A DNA stretch of 5,924 bases from Chthoniobacterales bacterium (lineage in GTDB: Bacteria; Verrucomicrobiota; Verrucomicrobiae; Chthoniobacterales; UBA10450): contig QHBL01000243.1 of assembly GCA_003244125.1 (NCBI GenBank), positions 3,418 to 9,341 on the forward strand, in the 5' to 3' direction. Shown piece by piece: positions 1 through 5,876 of this stretch (positions within the stretch are counted from its first letter, which is position 1; each line of letters starts with the position of its first letter). Both the position numbers and the translations under genes were made by a program. Under the pieces are notes generated by a model that was given only the letters and a program-made list of their open reading frames with translations, was not told the DNA's origin and made no database searches.

Positions 1-384
1 GCGGTGGATACGAGCGCGGTGGCGCCGGTCGCTTCCAAAGGGCCGACCTTGCTCGCCGATCGCGATCCCTACAACGCGTTGCATGCAATGTTAAAGCCGA
101 AACCTTCAGCCACGCCTGCGCAAACGGCTGAGGGCGAGACGCCGAAAAAGGAAACGGCGGAGCAGATGCCGGATCCGAGCAAGCCGATCTTGCGCGCCCA
201 ACCGGTCACGCCAGAGGAAAAGGCAGAAGTTGTCGGGACTGAAACGCCCACGCCTTCGGCCACCGAACCGGCGGTGGAAGTGCGGCGCGCGATTCCAGTG
301 CAACGCGCCACACCTGCGCCGGCTGAACCGGAAGTGCGCCGGGCCCAACCGGTCGAGCCGAGCGACGGGGACGACCGCGATTAA
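1..384 (+). CDS. C-terminal part of an unidentified protein with a Pro/Ala/Glu-rich tail (5' truncated by window edge)
   Basis: The frame is open from the first base and ends at TAA (382-384). A GTG at position 4 could formally start it, but no leader is visible, so I read it as the 3' end of a gene starting upstream. About 127 residues are visible. The composition is rich in Pro, Ala, Glu, Thr and Val, with no predicted membrane segment or globular domain, so the segment is probably disordered. A short motif recurs three times: RAQPV (193-207), RRAIPV (283-300) and RRAQPV (337-354), with a related RATP at 304-315. Third codon positions are strongly GC-rich, as in the other genes, which supports real coding. 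The next gene starts four bases after the stop, suggesting co-transcription. The function cannot be read from this tail; a linker or envelope-associated extension is one possibility. Confidence 0.7.
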   Translation, partial: AVDTSAVAPVASKGPTLLADRDPYNALHAMLKPKPSATPAQTAEGETPKKETAEQMPDPSKPILRAQPVTPEEKAEVVGTETPTPSATEPAVEVRRAIPVQRATPAPAEPEVRRAQPVEPSDGDDRD

Positions 385-388
385 ACCG

Positions 389-1390
389 ATGGCCGAGAAT
401 TTCCGGCTCGCCGTTTTGAATCCGGCCGGGCGCGATCCAGAACAACATTTTCGCGAGGGGCCCTCCGCCTCGGGCAAACTGCATGCGCCGGTTAATTTTC
501 ACGCTTACGCCGCGTGCACGGGCGGCGCTGTTTTTCGCGAGACGAAACGCGCAGTCGCCAGCGGGTGGCCGGTGCTGCTGATGTTGCGCAGCGATTTTCG
601 CGCGACCGAGCGCGCGCTGGCGGAGTTGAAAAAGGCGAAACGGCCGGTCGCGGTCGCGTTCAAGGAAACTGGCCTGCATCAGATCGCTGATCAGCTGAGT
701 AATGGCGGGAAATTTGCGCGGTTCGCGAGCATCGTGCGCGAAGCCGATGGCTGCATCGCGAGCACGCCGGAAGCGGCGGAGTTGTTGCGCGCCGTCCGGG
801 GCGAGTCGGTCGCGTTTATTCCCACGCCGTGTCCGATCGAGGACGAAAATTGGAACTGGGCGGCGGATCACCGGACCGGGATTTTTGTCGGCACGCGCGA
901 ATTCGATGTGCCATCGCGCAATCATCTCGCCGCCATGCTCGCGGCGAAGAAGCTGAGCGAGGCGGAGCGCGAGCCGGTCACGGTTTTCAACCTTGATCGG
1001 CGACGCGGCGCGCGATTGATCGAACAGATCGGCTTTCGCAGAATTCGCGTGCACGAGAAGCGCGCGAACTACCGCGCTTATCTCGGCGAAGTGGCGCGGC
1101 ATAAGATTATCTTTCAACTCGACCGCAGCCGCGTGCCGGGGCAGGTCGCGGGTGACGCCCTGCTCTGCCGGAGCGTGTGCGTCGGCGGCGATGGCGCGAT
1201 TGATCGCATTGCATTTCCGGAGACGTGTGGGGAAGCGAGATCGATGGATGAGTTGGTCGAGATCGGCCGGCGTCTGCTCGCTGACGGCGATGAGCGGCGA
1301 GCGATTGCGGCGCGCGCAACCGCGATTGCGATGGAAAAGCTTTCCTTTCGCGCAGGACGAGAGAAGCTGGCGGCGTTTTTCGCGGGATAG
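389..1390 (+). CDS. Probable GT-B-fold glycosyltransferase-like protein, divergent
   Basis: This 333-residue protein probably transfers a sugar from an activated donor, but the assignment rests on fold-like patterns rather than a diagnostic motif. It has no signal peptide or membrane segment, so it is probably cytoplasmic. The N-terminal half (about 1-150) alternates short hydrophobic strands and helices. It ends in ADGCIASTPEAAELL (119-133) and VAFIPTPCPIED (141-152), which resemble the interdomain region of group-1 glycosyltransferases. The C-terminal half begins with GIFVGTREFDVPSRN (164-178) and contains IIFQLDRSRVPGQVAGDAL (240-258) followed by CVGGDG (264-269). That is where GT-B enzymes bind the nucleotide sugar; the usual EX7E pair is not obvious. 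ATG 389 was chosen because it follows the upstream stop by four bases. Earlier in-frame starts would overlap the previous gene heavily. No strong ribosome binding site is seen. A non-catalytic homologue remains possible. Confidence 0.6.
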   Translation: MAENFRLAVLNPAGRDPEQHFREGPSASGKLHAPVNFHAYAACTGGAVFRETKRAVASGWPVLLMLRSDFRATERALAELKKAKRPVAVAFKETGLHQIADQLSNGGKFARFASIVREADGCIASTPEAAELLRAVRGESVAFIPTPCPIEDENWNWAADHRTGIFVGTREFDVPSRNHLAAMLAAKKLSEAEREPVTVFNLDRRRGARLIEQIGFRRIRVHEKRANYRAYLGEVARHKIIFQLDRSRVPGQVAGDALLCRSVCVGGDGAIDRIAFPETCGEARSMDELVEIGRRLLADGDERRAIAARATAIAMEKLSFRAGREKLAAFFAG

Positions 1391-1402
1391 CAAACACTTT
1401 CC

Positions 1403-1498
1403 TATCATTCCCAGCCGAGCGAAGCGCAGTCGAGGAATCTCTAGCTATTTCAGCGAACACGAATGAATAGAGATGTCTCGACTTCGCTCGACATGACA
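1403..1498. repeat. Imperfect inverted repeat (dispersed palindromic element type)
   Basis: The left arm (1403-1443) and right arm (1468-1498) are imperfect reverse complements around a loop of about 24 bases. CGAGCGAAG (1416-1424) pairs exactly with CTTCGCTCG (1482-1490). TCGAGGAATCTCTA (1430-1443) pairs with 1468-1481 at 12 of 14 positions. The left arm has a five-base insertion between these blocks. Outer bases (TCAT at 1405-1408, ATGA at 1493-1496) also pair. The sequence has the look of a widespread bacterial repeat of the form CATTCCGAGCGAAG..TCGAGGAATCTC; that recognition is from memory. It fills the whole gap between the glycosyltransferase-like gene and rnr and runs over the rnr start region. 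There is no T tract, so it is not a classic terminator. Confidence 0.8.
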
Positions 1499-3664
1499 AA
1501 GAGCGCGCGCGACCGCGGTCAACACAGTTCGGAGTCCACCCTGGGCTCAGAGATTCTGAAGCTGCTGCGCCAGCCGAAGTACCGGCCGCTCGATAAGAAG
1601 GAAATCGCGGACGCACTCGGCTATTCCGCGCCGCAACGAAATGAAGTGCGGCTCGCTTTGCGCGACCTCGAGCAGGCGGGCGAGATCGCGCGCATTCGCA
1701 AGAACCGCTACGTGCTGCCCGATGAAACCGATCTCGTCACCGGCACGTTGAGTGTGCACGAGGCTGGCTATGGCTTTCTGGCCAATGAAAAACCAGGCGA
1801 ACCAGATCTCTTTATCGCTGCGGAAAACACCGGCACGGCGATGCACGGGGATCGTGTCGTCGCACGCATCATTCGGCCGATCGAGTTATCACGCGCGCGC
1901 CGCCCGCGGGCCGAAGCGCGCGTGATTCGCATTCTCTCGCGTGCGCATGAAACGGTCGTCGGCACGGTGCAACAGACGCGCCATTTTTTCTACGTGGTGC
2001 CGGACGATCCGCGCCTCGTGCACAATATTTACGTCGAGCCGGGGCCGAAAGCGCGCATCGGCGACAAGGTGGTGGTCAAGGTCGAGAACTGGGAATCGCG
2101 CCACGTTAATCCCGAGGGAAAAATCATCGAGGTGCTCGGGCCCCGCAGCGCACCGGGCGTCGATATTCTCTCGGTCATCCGCAAATATCATTTGCCGCTC
2201 GAGTTCCCGAAAGCGGTCTTGAAAGAAGCGGAAGCGATCGGGACGGAGGTGAACGCCGGGGCGCGGGAAGGCCGCGAAGATTTGCGTGGCCAATTCATCG
2301 TCACCATCGATCCCGACGACGCCCGCGATTTCGATGACGCGATCAATGTCGAAGAACTTGCGGGCGGCGCCTGGCGGCTCGGCGTGCACATCGCCGACGT
2401 CAGCGCTTACGTGCAGCCGGGCGGCGCGCTCGACCGCGAAGCGCGCCGGCGCGGCAACAGTGTTTACCTACCGGATCGGGTCATCCCGATGTTGCCGGAA
2501 CGGCTGAGCAACGGCGTCTGCAGTTTGAATCCGCGAGTCGATCGGCTGACCTTTTCCGTCTTCATCGAGTTCGACAAAAACGGGCGAACTCGCCGGGCGC
2601 GATTTGCGCGAACGGTCATCCGCAGTGCGCATCGCCTCACTTACAAGGAAGCGTTTGCGCTTTTGCAAAGCTCGCCCCGGGATGAGCTCGGGGTGCGGCT
2701 GCACACGGCATGGAAGCTGGCAGCGCTCCTGCGCAAGAAACGGTTCGCACATGGCTCGCTCGATCTCGACATGCCGGAGGTGAAAGTGGTCTGCGACGAG
2801 CGCGGCAAACCGATTCGCTTCGAGCGGGTGGAGAACGATGAATCGCACCAGCTCATCGAGGAATTCATGCTGGCGGCGAACGAAGCGGTGGCGCGCGAGC
2901 TAACGAGGCGTGCTACGCCGGCCATTTATCGCGTGCACGAAAATCCCGATGAGGAACGGCTGGCGGAGTATCGCGAGTTCGTGCTCAGCCACAGTCTCCG
3001 GGTGGGCGATCTGAGCAATCGCGCCGAAGTGCAGCGCTTGCTGGAAACGATCCGTGGCACGCCGGAGGAGCACGCGCTCAAGATCGGACTGCTGAAGAGT
3101 CTGAAGCGGGCGCGCTACGCGACGGCGCCGCTAGGGCATTACGGACTGGCAAAAGCGAACTACGCGCATTTCACCAGCCCGATCCGCCGTTACGCCGATC
3201 TCGCCGTTCACCGCGCGCTCGCCAACGGCAAAAACGTGCCCTCGCTTCAGCAGCTTTCAGCAACCGCGGAACACATTTCCGAGACCGAGCGCGCCGCGGC
3301 CGAAGCGGAAAACGACGCCGTTAAAATGAAGAAGCTCGAGTTCTTCGAAGCGCAACTCCAAGCGCGCGATCCGCAGCTCTTCGACGCCATGATCATTGAT
3401 ATTCGCAATTACGGTTTGCTCATCGAGCTGCCCGCGCTCTTGCTCACCGGTCTGGTTCATGTCTCCACCCTGACCGACGACTTCTATGTCTTCTCCGCGC
3501 CCCAGCGGCAATTGATCGGCCGGCAAACGCGCCGGCGTTATCGCGTGGGCGACACGGTGCGTGTGCACGTCGCGCGTGTGGATCAGTTCAAGCGCCAGAT
3601 CGATTTCGCCGTCGCCGATCTCCCACGAACTGGTGTACGACGTGGGCCAAAGCGCCGCATCTAG
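1493..3664 (+). CDS. rnr: Ribonuclease R (RNase II/R family 3'-5' exoribonuclease)
   Basis: This enzyme degrades RNA processively from the 3' end, including structured RNA, in the cytoplasm. From ATG 1493 it has 723 residues, somewhat shorter than E. coli (813) or B. subtilis (779) RNase R. The domains are in the expected order: N-terminal winged helix (about 17-77), first cold-shock domain (81-127, with GYGFL and MHGD), second cold-shock domain (150-215), RNB catalytic domain (about 261-590) and S1 domain (626-707), ending in a short basic tail. The active-site block TIDPDDARDFDDAI gives D273, D279, D281 and D282, matching the four metal-binding aspartates of the family. HFTSPIRRYADL carries the conserved arginines R565 and R566. 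ATG 1463 would add ten residues encoded purely by the repeat. ATG 1493 is also within the repeat, and neither start has a Shine-Dalgarno match. The function is very secure; the start is not. Confidence 0.96.
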   Translation: MTKSARDRGQHSSESTLGSEILKLLRQPKYRPLDKKEIADALGYSAPQRNEVRLALRDLEQAGEIARIRKNRYVLPDETDLVTGTLSVHEAGYGFLANEKPGEPDLFIAAENTGTAMHGDRVVARIIRPIELSRARRPRAEARVIRILSRAHETVVGTVQQTRHFFYVVPDDPRLVHNIYVEPGPKARIGDKVVVKVENWESRHVNPEGKIIEVLGPRSAPGVDILSVIRKYHLPLEFPKAVLKEAEAIGTEVNAGAREGREDLRGQFIVTIDPDDARDFDDAINVEELAGGAWRLGVHIADVSAYVQPGGALDREARRRGNSVYLPDRVIPMLPERLSNGVCSLNPRVDRLTFSVFIEFDKNGRTRRARFARTVIRSAHRLTYKEAFALLQSSPRDELGVRLHTAWKLAALLRKKRFAHGSLDLDMPEVKVVCDERGKPIRFERVENDESHQLIEEFMLAANEAVARELTRRATPAIYRVHENPDEERLAEYREFVLSHSLRVGDLSNRAEVQRLLETIRGTPEEHALKIGLLKSLKRARYATAPLGHYGLAKANYAHFTSPIRRYADLAVHRALANGKNVPSLQQLSATAEHISETERAAAEAENDAVKMKKLEFFEAQLQARDPQLFDAMIIDIRNYGLLIELPALLLTGLVHVSTLTDDFYVFSAPQRQLIGRQTRRRYRVGDTVRVHVARVDQFKRQIDFAVADLPRTGVRRGPKRRI

Positions 3665-3690
3665 TGCCGGAAGGCGTTACCGGCTTGTGG

Positions 3691-3758
3691 ACTGAAATTT
3701 ATGCAAATTTTGCTTCCCCCGCGCACCCCCCTTTGCCTAAGATGCACCCCCGGAGCAC
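3691..3758 (+). promoter_or_regulatory. AT-rich leader with GCAAA-T-TTTGC palindrome and ribosome binding site upstream of the PUR gene
   Basis: The 94-base gap after rnr has an AT-rich island (3692-3712) that stands out in this GC-rich window. It contains a perfect 5-bp inverted repeat with a one-base centre, GCAAA-T-TTTGC (3703-3713), which could be an operator or part of a promoter. No convincing -35/-10 pair is assigned. GGAG at 3752-3755 is a plausible but closely spaced ribosome binding site, three bases before ATG 3759. A weak GCCGG/CCGGC hairpin (3666-3684) just after the rnr stop has no T tract, so it is not called a terminator. Confidence 0.3.
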
Positions 3759-3968
3759 ATGGATAACATCATCGAAGCGAAACAGGTCCAGATCGAGCGG
3801 AAACACTTTTACGTGGAATTTCGCGAGAACGATCGGGGTAAATTCCTTCGCATAACGGAAGAAGCGCACGGCCGGCGGAACACGATCATCGTCCCCAGCA
3901 CCGGGCTGGACGAGTTCAGCGCCGCGATCGAAGACGTACTCGCGACGAGCGAGCGCGCCGCGGTTTAG
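3759..3968 (+). CDS. Small PUR-domain nucleic-acid-binding protein (DUF3276 type)
   Basis: The product has 69 residues and matches the pattern of a single bacterial PUR repeat: four strands followed by one helix. The strand region runs from about residue 8 to 46, with QIERKHFYVEFREND, GKFLRITEEA and NTIIVPSTG. The helix covers about 50-63 (LDEFSAAIEDVLA). Known PUR-family proteins, such as Borrelia BpuR and eukaryotic Pur-alpha, bind single-stranded DNA and RNA and usually dimerise to pair their repeats. A similar role is inferred here. Conserved-looking basic and aromatic positions are present (K15, H16, F17, Y18, R38-R40). The protein is near the short end for the family but appears complete. 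ATG 3759 matches the usual family N-terminus and follows GGAG. The neighbour rnr fits an RNA-related context, although the 94-base gap leaves room for an independent promoter. Confidence 0.88.
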   Translation: MDNIIEAKQVQIERKHFYVEFRENDRGKFLRITEEAHGRRNTIIVPSTGLDEFSAAIEDVLATSERAAV

Positions 3969-4039
3969 CGGCTGGCGGAATTTGAGGTAAACGCGCGGGC
4001 CACCGCGTGGGCTCGACTGCTTCACGCACGAGCGGGACT

Positions 4040-4120
4040 GTGATCGGTGAACGGTGGAGCGATTAAGTTATCGAGACCCGCTACTGATCACCGTTCACTG
4101 ATCACTGATCACTGATCACT
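4040..4120. repeat. Inverted repeat merging into a 7-bp tandem repeat (ACTGATC units)
   Basis: GTGATCGGTGAACGGT (4040-4055) is the reverse complement of ACCGTTCACTGATCAC (4090-4105) with one mismatch, around a 34-base loop. The right arm continues into a tandem array with a period of seven: positions 4095-4120 give about 3.7 copies of ACTGATC, and a decayed unit lies at 4083-4090. The rest of the gene-free stretch 3969-4201 holds a weak CCAC/GTGG inverted repeat near 4001-4011 and the promoter described separately. No open frame in the stretch looks coding. Confidence 0.85.
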
Positions 4121-4162
4121 GCACCGATACCCCCGCAGCGCGACGTGGGGCACTCACCCCTC

Positions 4163-4197
4163 TTGCCAAGTGGCACCGCTGTTGCTTACAATTGGTC
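4163..4197 (+). promoter_or_regulatory. Candidate sigma-54 (RpoN) -24/-12 promoter, overlapped by a sigma-70-like promoter
   Basis: TGGCAC (4171-4176), five bases, then TTGCT (4182-4186) match the sigma-54 core TGGCAC-N5-TTGC[A/T] exactly, with correct GG-to-GC spacing. This predicts a transcript start near 4197, about five bases before the ATG at 4202. The same stretch also reads as a sigma-70-like promoter: TTGCCA (4163-4168), 18 bases, TACAAT (4187-4192). TGCCA-AG-TGGCA (4164-4175) is a perfect inverted repeat over the -24 element and could be an operator. GGGG/CCCC (4147-4160) forms a small hairpin upstream. No enhancer site is identified. With either sigma factor the mRNA would be almost leaderless. 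Confidence 0.5.
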
Positions 4198-4201
4198 TTC
4201 G

Positions 4202-4894
4202 ATGATCCAGGCGAATTGCCGGGCGCGGTTCACCGCCGCGGATTTCGACTTCGTCGTGCGCACCCTCGCGCGCTCGGAGAGTGAATCCGTTTCGCTCGTC
4301 GATCTCCTGGCTGATTCGGAAACGCGCGATGCCGTGCTCGATTCGCCGCGCCTCGTTAGCGCGATTCTCTCCAGCGCCGGCCAGCTTCGCATCTCATCGC
4401 AGTTCTACTTTTTCGTCCTCGCCCGCCACGTTCTGCGCGAAGCCGGCATCACTGACCGCAAGCTCTCCGATTACATCGGCTCGCTTCTGGAAACGTTCTC
4501 GCGCGCGAATATGGCCGCGCCGCACAATGGGGACGAACGCGTTCACCAATACATGTGCGACATGCTCATCGCGCTCACCCGCGCCACGCCGGAGCAGGCG
4601 TTCCTTATCCGCGCGCACGTCGGCAACTACTCGCTCTTCATCTCCGGCATTTTCCACGAGAACGCGCAACGCCGCAGCGCCCGGGGCGGACCAAACCTCG
4701 CCTTTTACGAGCAGATCGGCAGCCGCAATTACGGACTGGTAGCCAATGATGCGACGGCGAAACGTTGCGAACTCAACGACGTTTATGAAGAGCTGGCCGA
4801 CCGGTTTCATGAAGTGCGCCTGGCGCTGAATCATCTCGCGGAAGAGCTGATCAATCTCGATGACGACTTCAGCGGCGGAGGGTTGGTAGTTTGA
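4202..4894 (+). CDS. Conserved-looking hypothetical protein, helix-rich, unknown function
   Basis: I do not recognise this 230-residue protein. It appears soluble and mostly helical, with no signal peptide or convincing membrane helix. The segments most likely to be conserved are SSQFYFFVLARHVLREAGI (65-83), VGNYSLFISGIFHE (140-153) and FYEQIGSRNYGLVA (168-181). A long acidic C-terminal helix follows (about 189-220), then a glycine-rich end. Aromatic residues cluster in the middle segments, as in a packed helical core. ATG 4202 was chosen over an upstream in-frame GTG (4145), because that extension would be read through the promoter-like sequence and is low in coding character. No ribosome binding site precedes 4202, consistent with a near-leaderless transcript. 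The next gene, 164 bases downstream on the same strand, encodes a protein of nearly equal size and may share the promoter. Confidence 0.8.
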   Translation: MIQANCRARFTAADFDFVVRTLARSESESVSLVDLLADSETRDAVLDSPRLVSAILSSAGQLRISSQFYFFVLARHVLREAGITDRKLSDYIGSLLETFSRANMAAPHNGDERVHQYMCDMLIALTRATPEQAFLIRAHVGNYSLFISGIFHENAQRRSARGGPNLAFYEQIGSRNYGLVANDATAKRCELNDVYEELADRFHEVRLALNHLAEELINLDDDFSGGGLVV

Positions 4895-5029
4895 TCACAC
4901 CAAGTCCACAACGGGCAAAAAGGAGCCGGTGGCTTCAATGCGGCCAGGCGGCGCGAAAATGCCTTCGTTGGGCGCTGTCATGCGCTTCGTTCGTGAGCCA
5001 GAGGATGGAAACCGACGCCTTTGCTCCGT

Positions 5030-5052
5030 TGTGACCTTCGTGGACTTTGTGT
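5030..5052. repeat. Fragment of the repeat family also found after the next gene
   Basis: GTGACCTTCGTGG (5034-5046) is the reverse complement of CCACCAAGGTCAC (5758-5770) with one mismatch. The surrounding bases have the same CTTCGTG/CTTTGTG style as the longer element at 5755-5839. It lies just upstream of the 5059 start. The remainder of the 164-base gap (4895-5029) shows only a weak AGCC/GGCT hairpin near 4923-4933 and no terminator. Confidence 0.6.
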
Positions 5053-5058
5053 GAGGCA

Positions 5059-5754
5059 ATGAACGAAACATTGTTCAGCCAGATACAGAAATTGCTCGAG
5101 CGCACTTACGCGCAGGTCGGGATCAATCTGGAGGATTGCATCATCGATCGCCATCGCTGCGTGCAACTGAGCAAAGCGGCGGGCGCTTCCGCGCGCGAGC
5201 TAAACGAACTGGCCCGCACTTTTCTGCGCCATGCCGGCGATCAGCTTTACGTTGGCATTTACTATTCCCGCTGGCTCATCGAACAGCTGGAGCGACACGA
5301 TCCCCGCAGCGGCCTGAGCGATATCAACATCCGCTCGCTCATCGTTTTTGTGGAAGAACTGAACCACGCGCTCCATGCCGCGCTCCAGTTTAAAAATGGC
5401 CAGCGCGAGATCGCCTCGGAAGATTTCGCGCGCAATCTCGAGCTCCAGGCGCAGGTGGACACCTATCTGGTGCTGCTCCTCTTCGTCGCGTTTTTTCGCA
5501 AAACTCAGCGCGTTTCGCGCACCGATCGCCGCTGGTTGCGCTTCCATCTTTTCTCCCGGCAATGCCCGGACGCCTTTCGCGACCAGAACCTGCGCGGGCG
5601 TTATCTCGAAACCTGCGAGCTGGGGGCGAGCTACACGCAATATCTCGACACCCTCAACGGCCTACGCCGGCTCGAGGAAATCCGCCAGTTTCGCTCCCTC
5701 GATTACACGGAAAAAAAAGCGCGCATCTTCGCGCTGATGGAGCGCACCGTGTAA
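5059..5754 (+). CDS. Hypothetical helix-rich protein with possible metal-site residues, unknown function
   Basis: This 231-residue protein is not recognised. It appears almost entirely helical and has no signal peptide. Two helices carry potential ligands: FVEELNHALHAAL (97-109) gives E99, E100, H103 and H106, and LELQAQVD (127-134) gives E128, Q130 and D134. The EExxH then ExQxxxD arrangement could form a metal site in a helical bundle; this is inference. A hydrophobic stretch, TYLVLLLFVAFF (135-146), is short for a membrane span and more likely a buried helix. The C-terminal part is basic and aromatic (about 147-190), followed by two amphipathic helices. ATG 5059 is preceded by TGAGG (5052-5056), a close but usable ribosome binding site; a TTG at 5047 would add four residues. 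Eight adenines (5711-5718) lie near the 3' end. It follows another unknown helical protein on the same strand. Confidence 0.8.
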   Translation: MNETLFSQIQKLLERTYAQVGINLEDCIIDRHRCVQLSKAAGASARELNELARTFLRHAGDQLYVGIYYSRWLIEQLERHDPRSGLSDINIRSLIVFVEELNHALHAALQFKNGQREIASEDFARNLELQAQVDTYLVLLLFVAFFRKTQRVSRTDRRWLRFHLFSRQCPDAFRDQNLRGRYLETCELGASYTQYLDTLNGLRRLEEIRQFRSLDYTEKKARIFALMERTV

Positions 5755-5839
5755 TCACCACCAAGGTCACGAAGCTCACGAGGAACTTCGCAGATCAACT
5801 TCAGTTTCCCTTCGCGTTCTTCGTGCCTTTTCGTGGTGA
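5755..5839. repeat. Imperfect inverted repeat directly after the stop codon
   Basis: The left arm (5755-5783, containing CACCACCAAGGTCACGAAG) and right arm (5809-5839, containing TTCTTCGTGCCTTTTCGTGG) are imperfect reverse complements with a loop of about 25 bases. The sequence resembles dispersed CACCAAGGTCACGAAG-type repeats seen in many Verrucomicrobia- and Planctomycetes-like genomes, as recalled. It begins at the base after the TAA of the preceding gene, so its hairpin could protect or end that transcript, although there is no T tract. Confidence 0.8.
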
Positions 5840-5862
5840 AACCTGATTTGCCGTTTGTGAAC

Positions 5863-5876
5863 GCGAATCGATTCGC
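5863..5876. repeat. Perfect 14-bp palindrome
   Basis: GCGAATCGATTCGC equals its own reverse complement. As RNA it would fold into a 5-bp stem with a TCGA loop. It lies immediately next to the putative minus-strand stop at 5877-5879. No T tract follows on either strand, so a terminator role is uncertain; a binding site for a dimeric regulator is an alternative. Confidence 0.5.

Noticed and set aside
206..1408. A 400-codon open frame on the minus strand opposite the glycosyltransferase-like gene
   Set aside because: It is extremely rich in Arg and Ala with no recognisable domain pattern. It mirrors the codon bias of the + strand gene, whose product has a coherent alternating strand/helix pattern.
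3666..3684. Hairpin GCCGG/CCGGC after the rnr stop as a terminator
   Set aside because: The stem is only 5 bp with a 9-base loop and no T tract follows.
3664..3855. A 63-codon + strand frame overlapping the PUR gene in another frame
   Set aside because: It overlaps most of a clear PUR-domain gene and has no family-like features.
4095..4120. Tandem ACTGATC units as a CRISPR array or replication-origin iterons
   Set aside because: There are no spacers, the unit is only 7 bp, there are fewer than four copies, and no replication or Cas genes are nearby.
4145..4201. GTG-initiated N-terminal extension of the first unknown protein
   Set aside because: It would place 19 codons across the promoter-like sequence, has no ribosome binding site, and adds residues with no coding character.
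4938..5054. A 38-codon + strand frame between the two unknown genes, ending just before ATG 5059
   Set aside because: AGGAG (4921-4925) is 12 bases from the ATG, too far to be convincing, and the last residues are encoded by the repeat fragment. A leader peptide cannot be excluded but is not supported.
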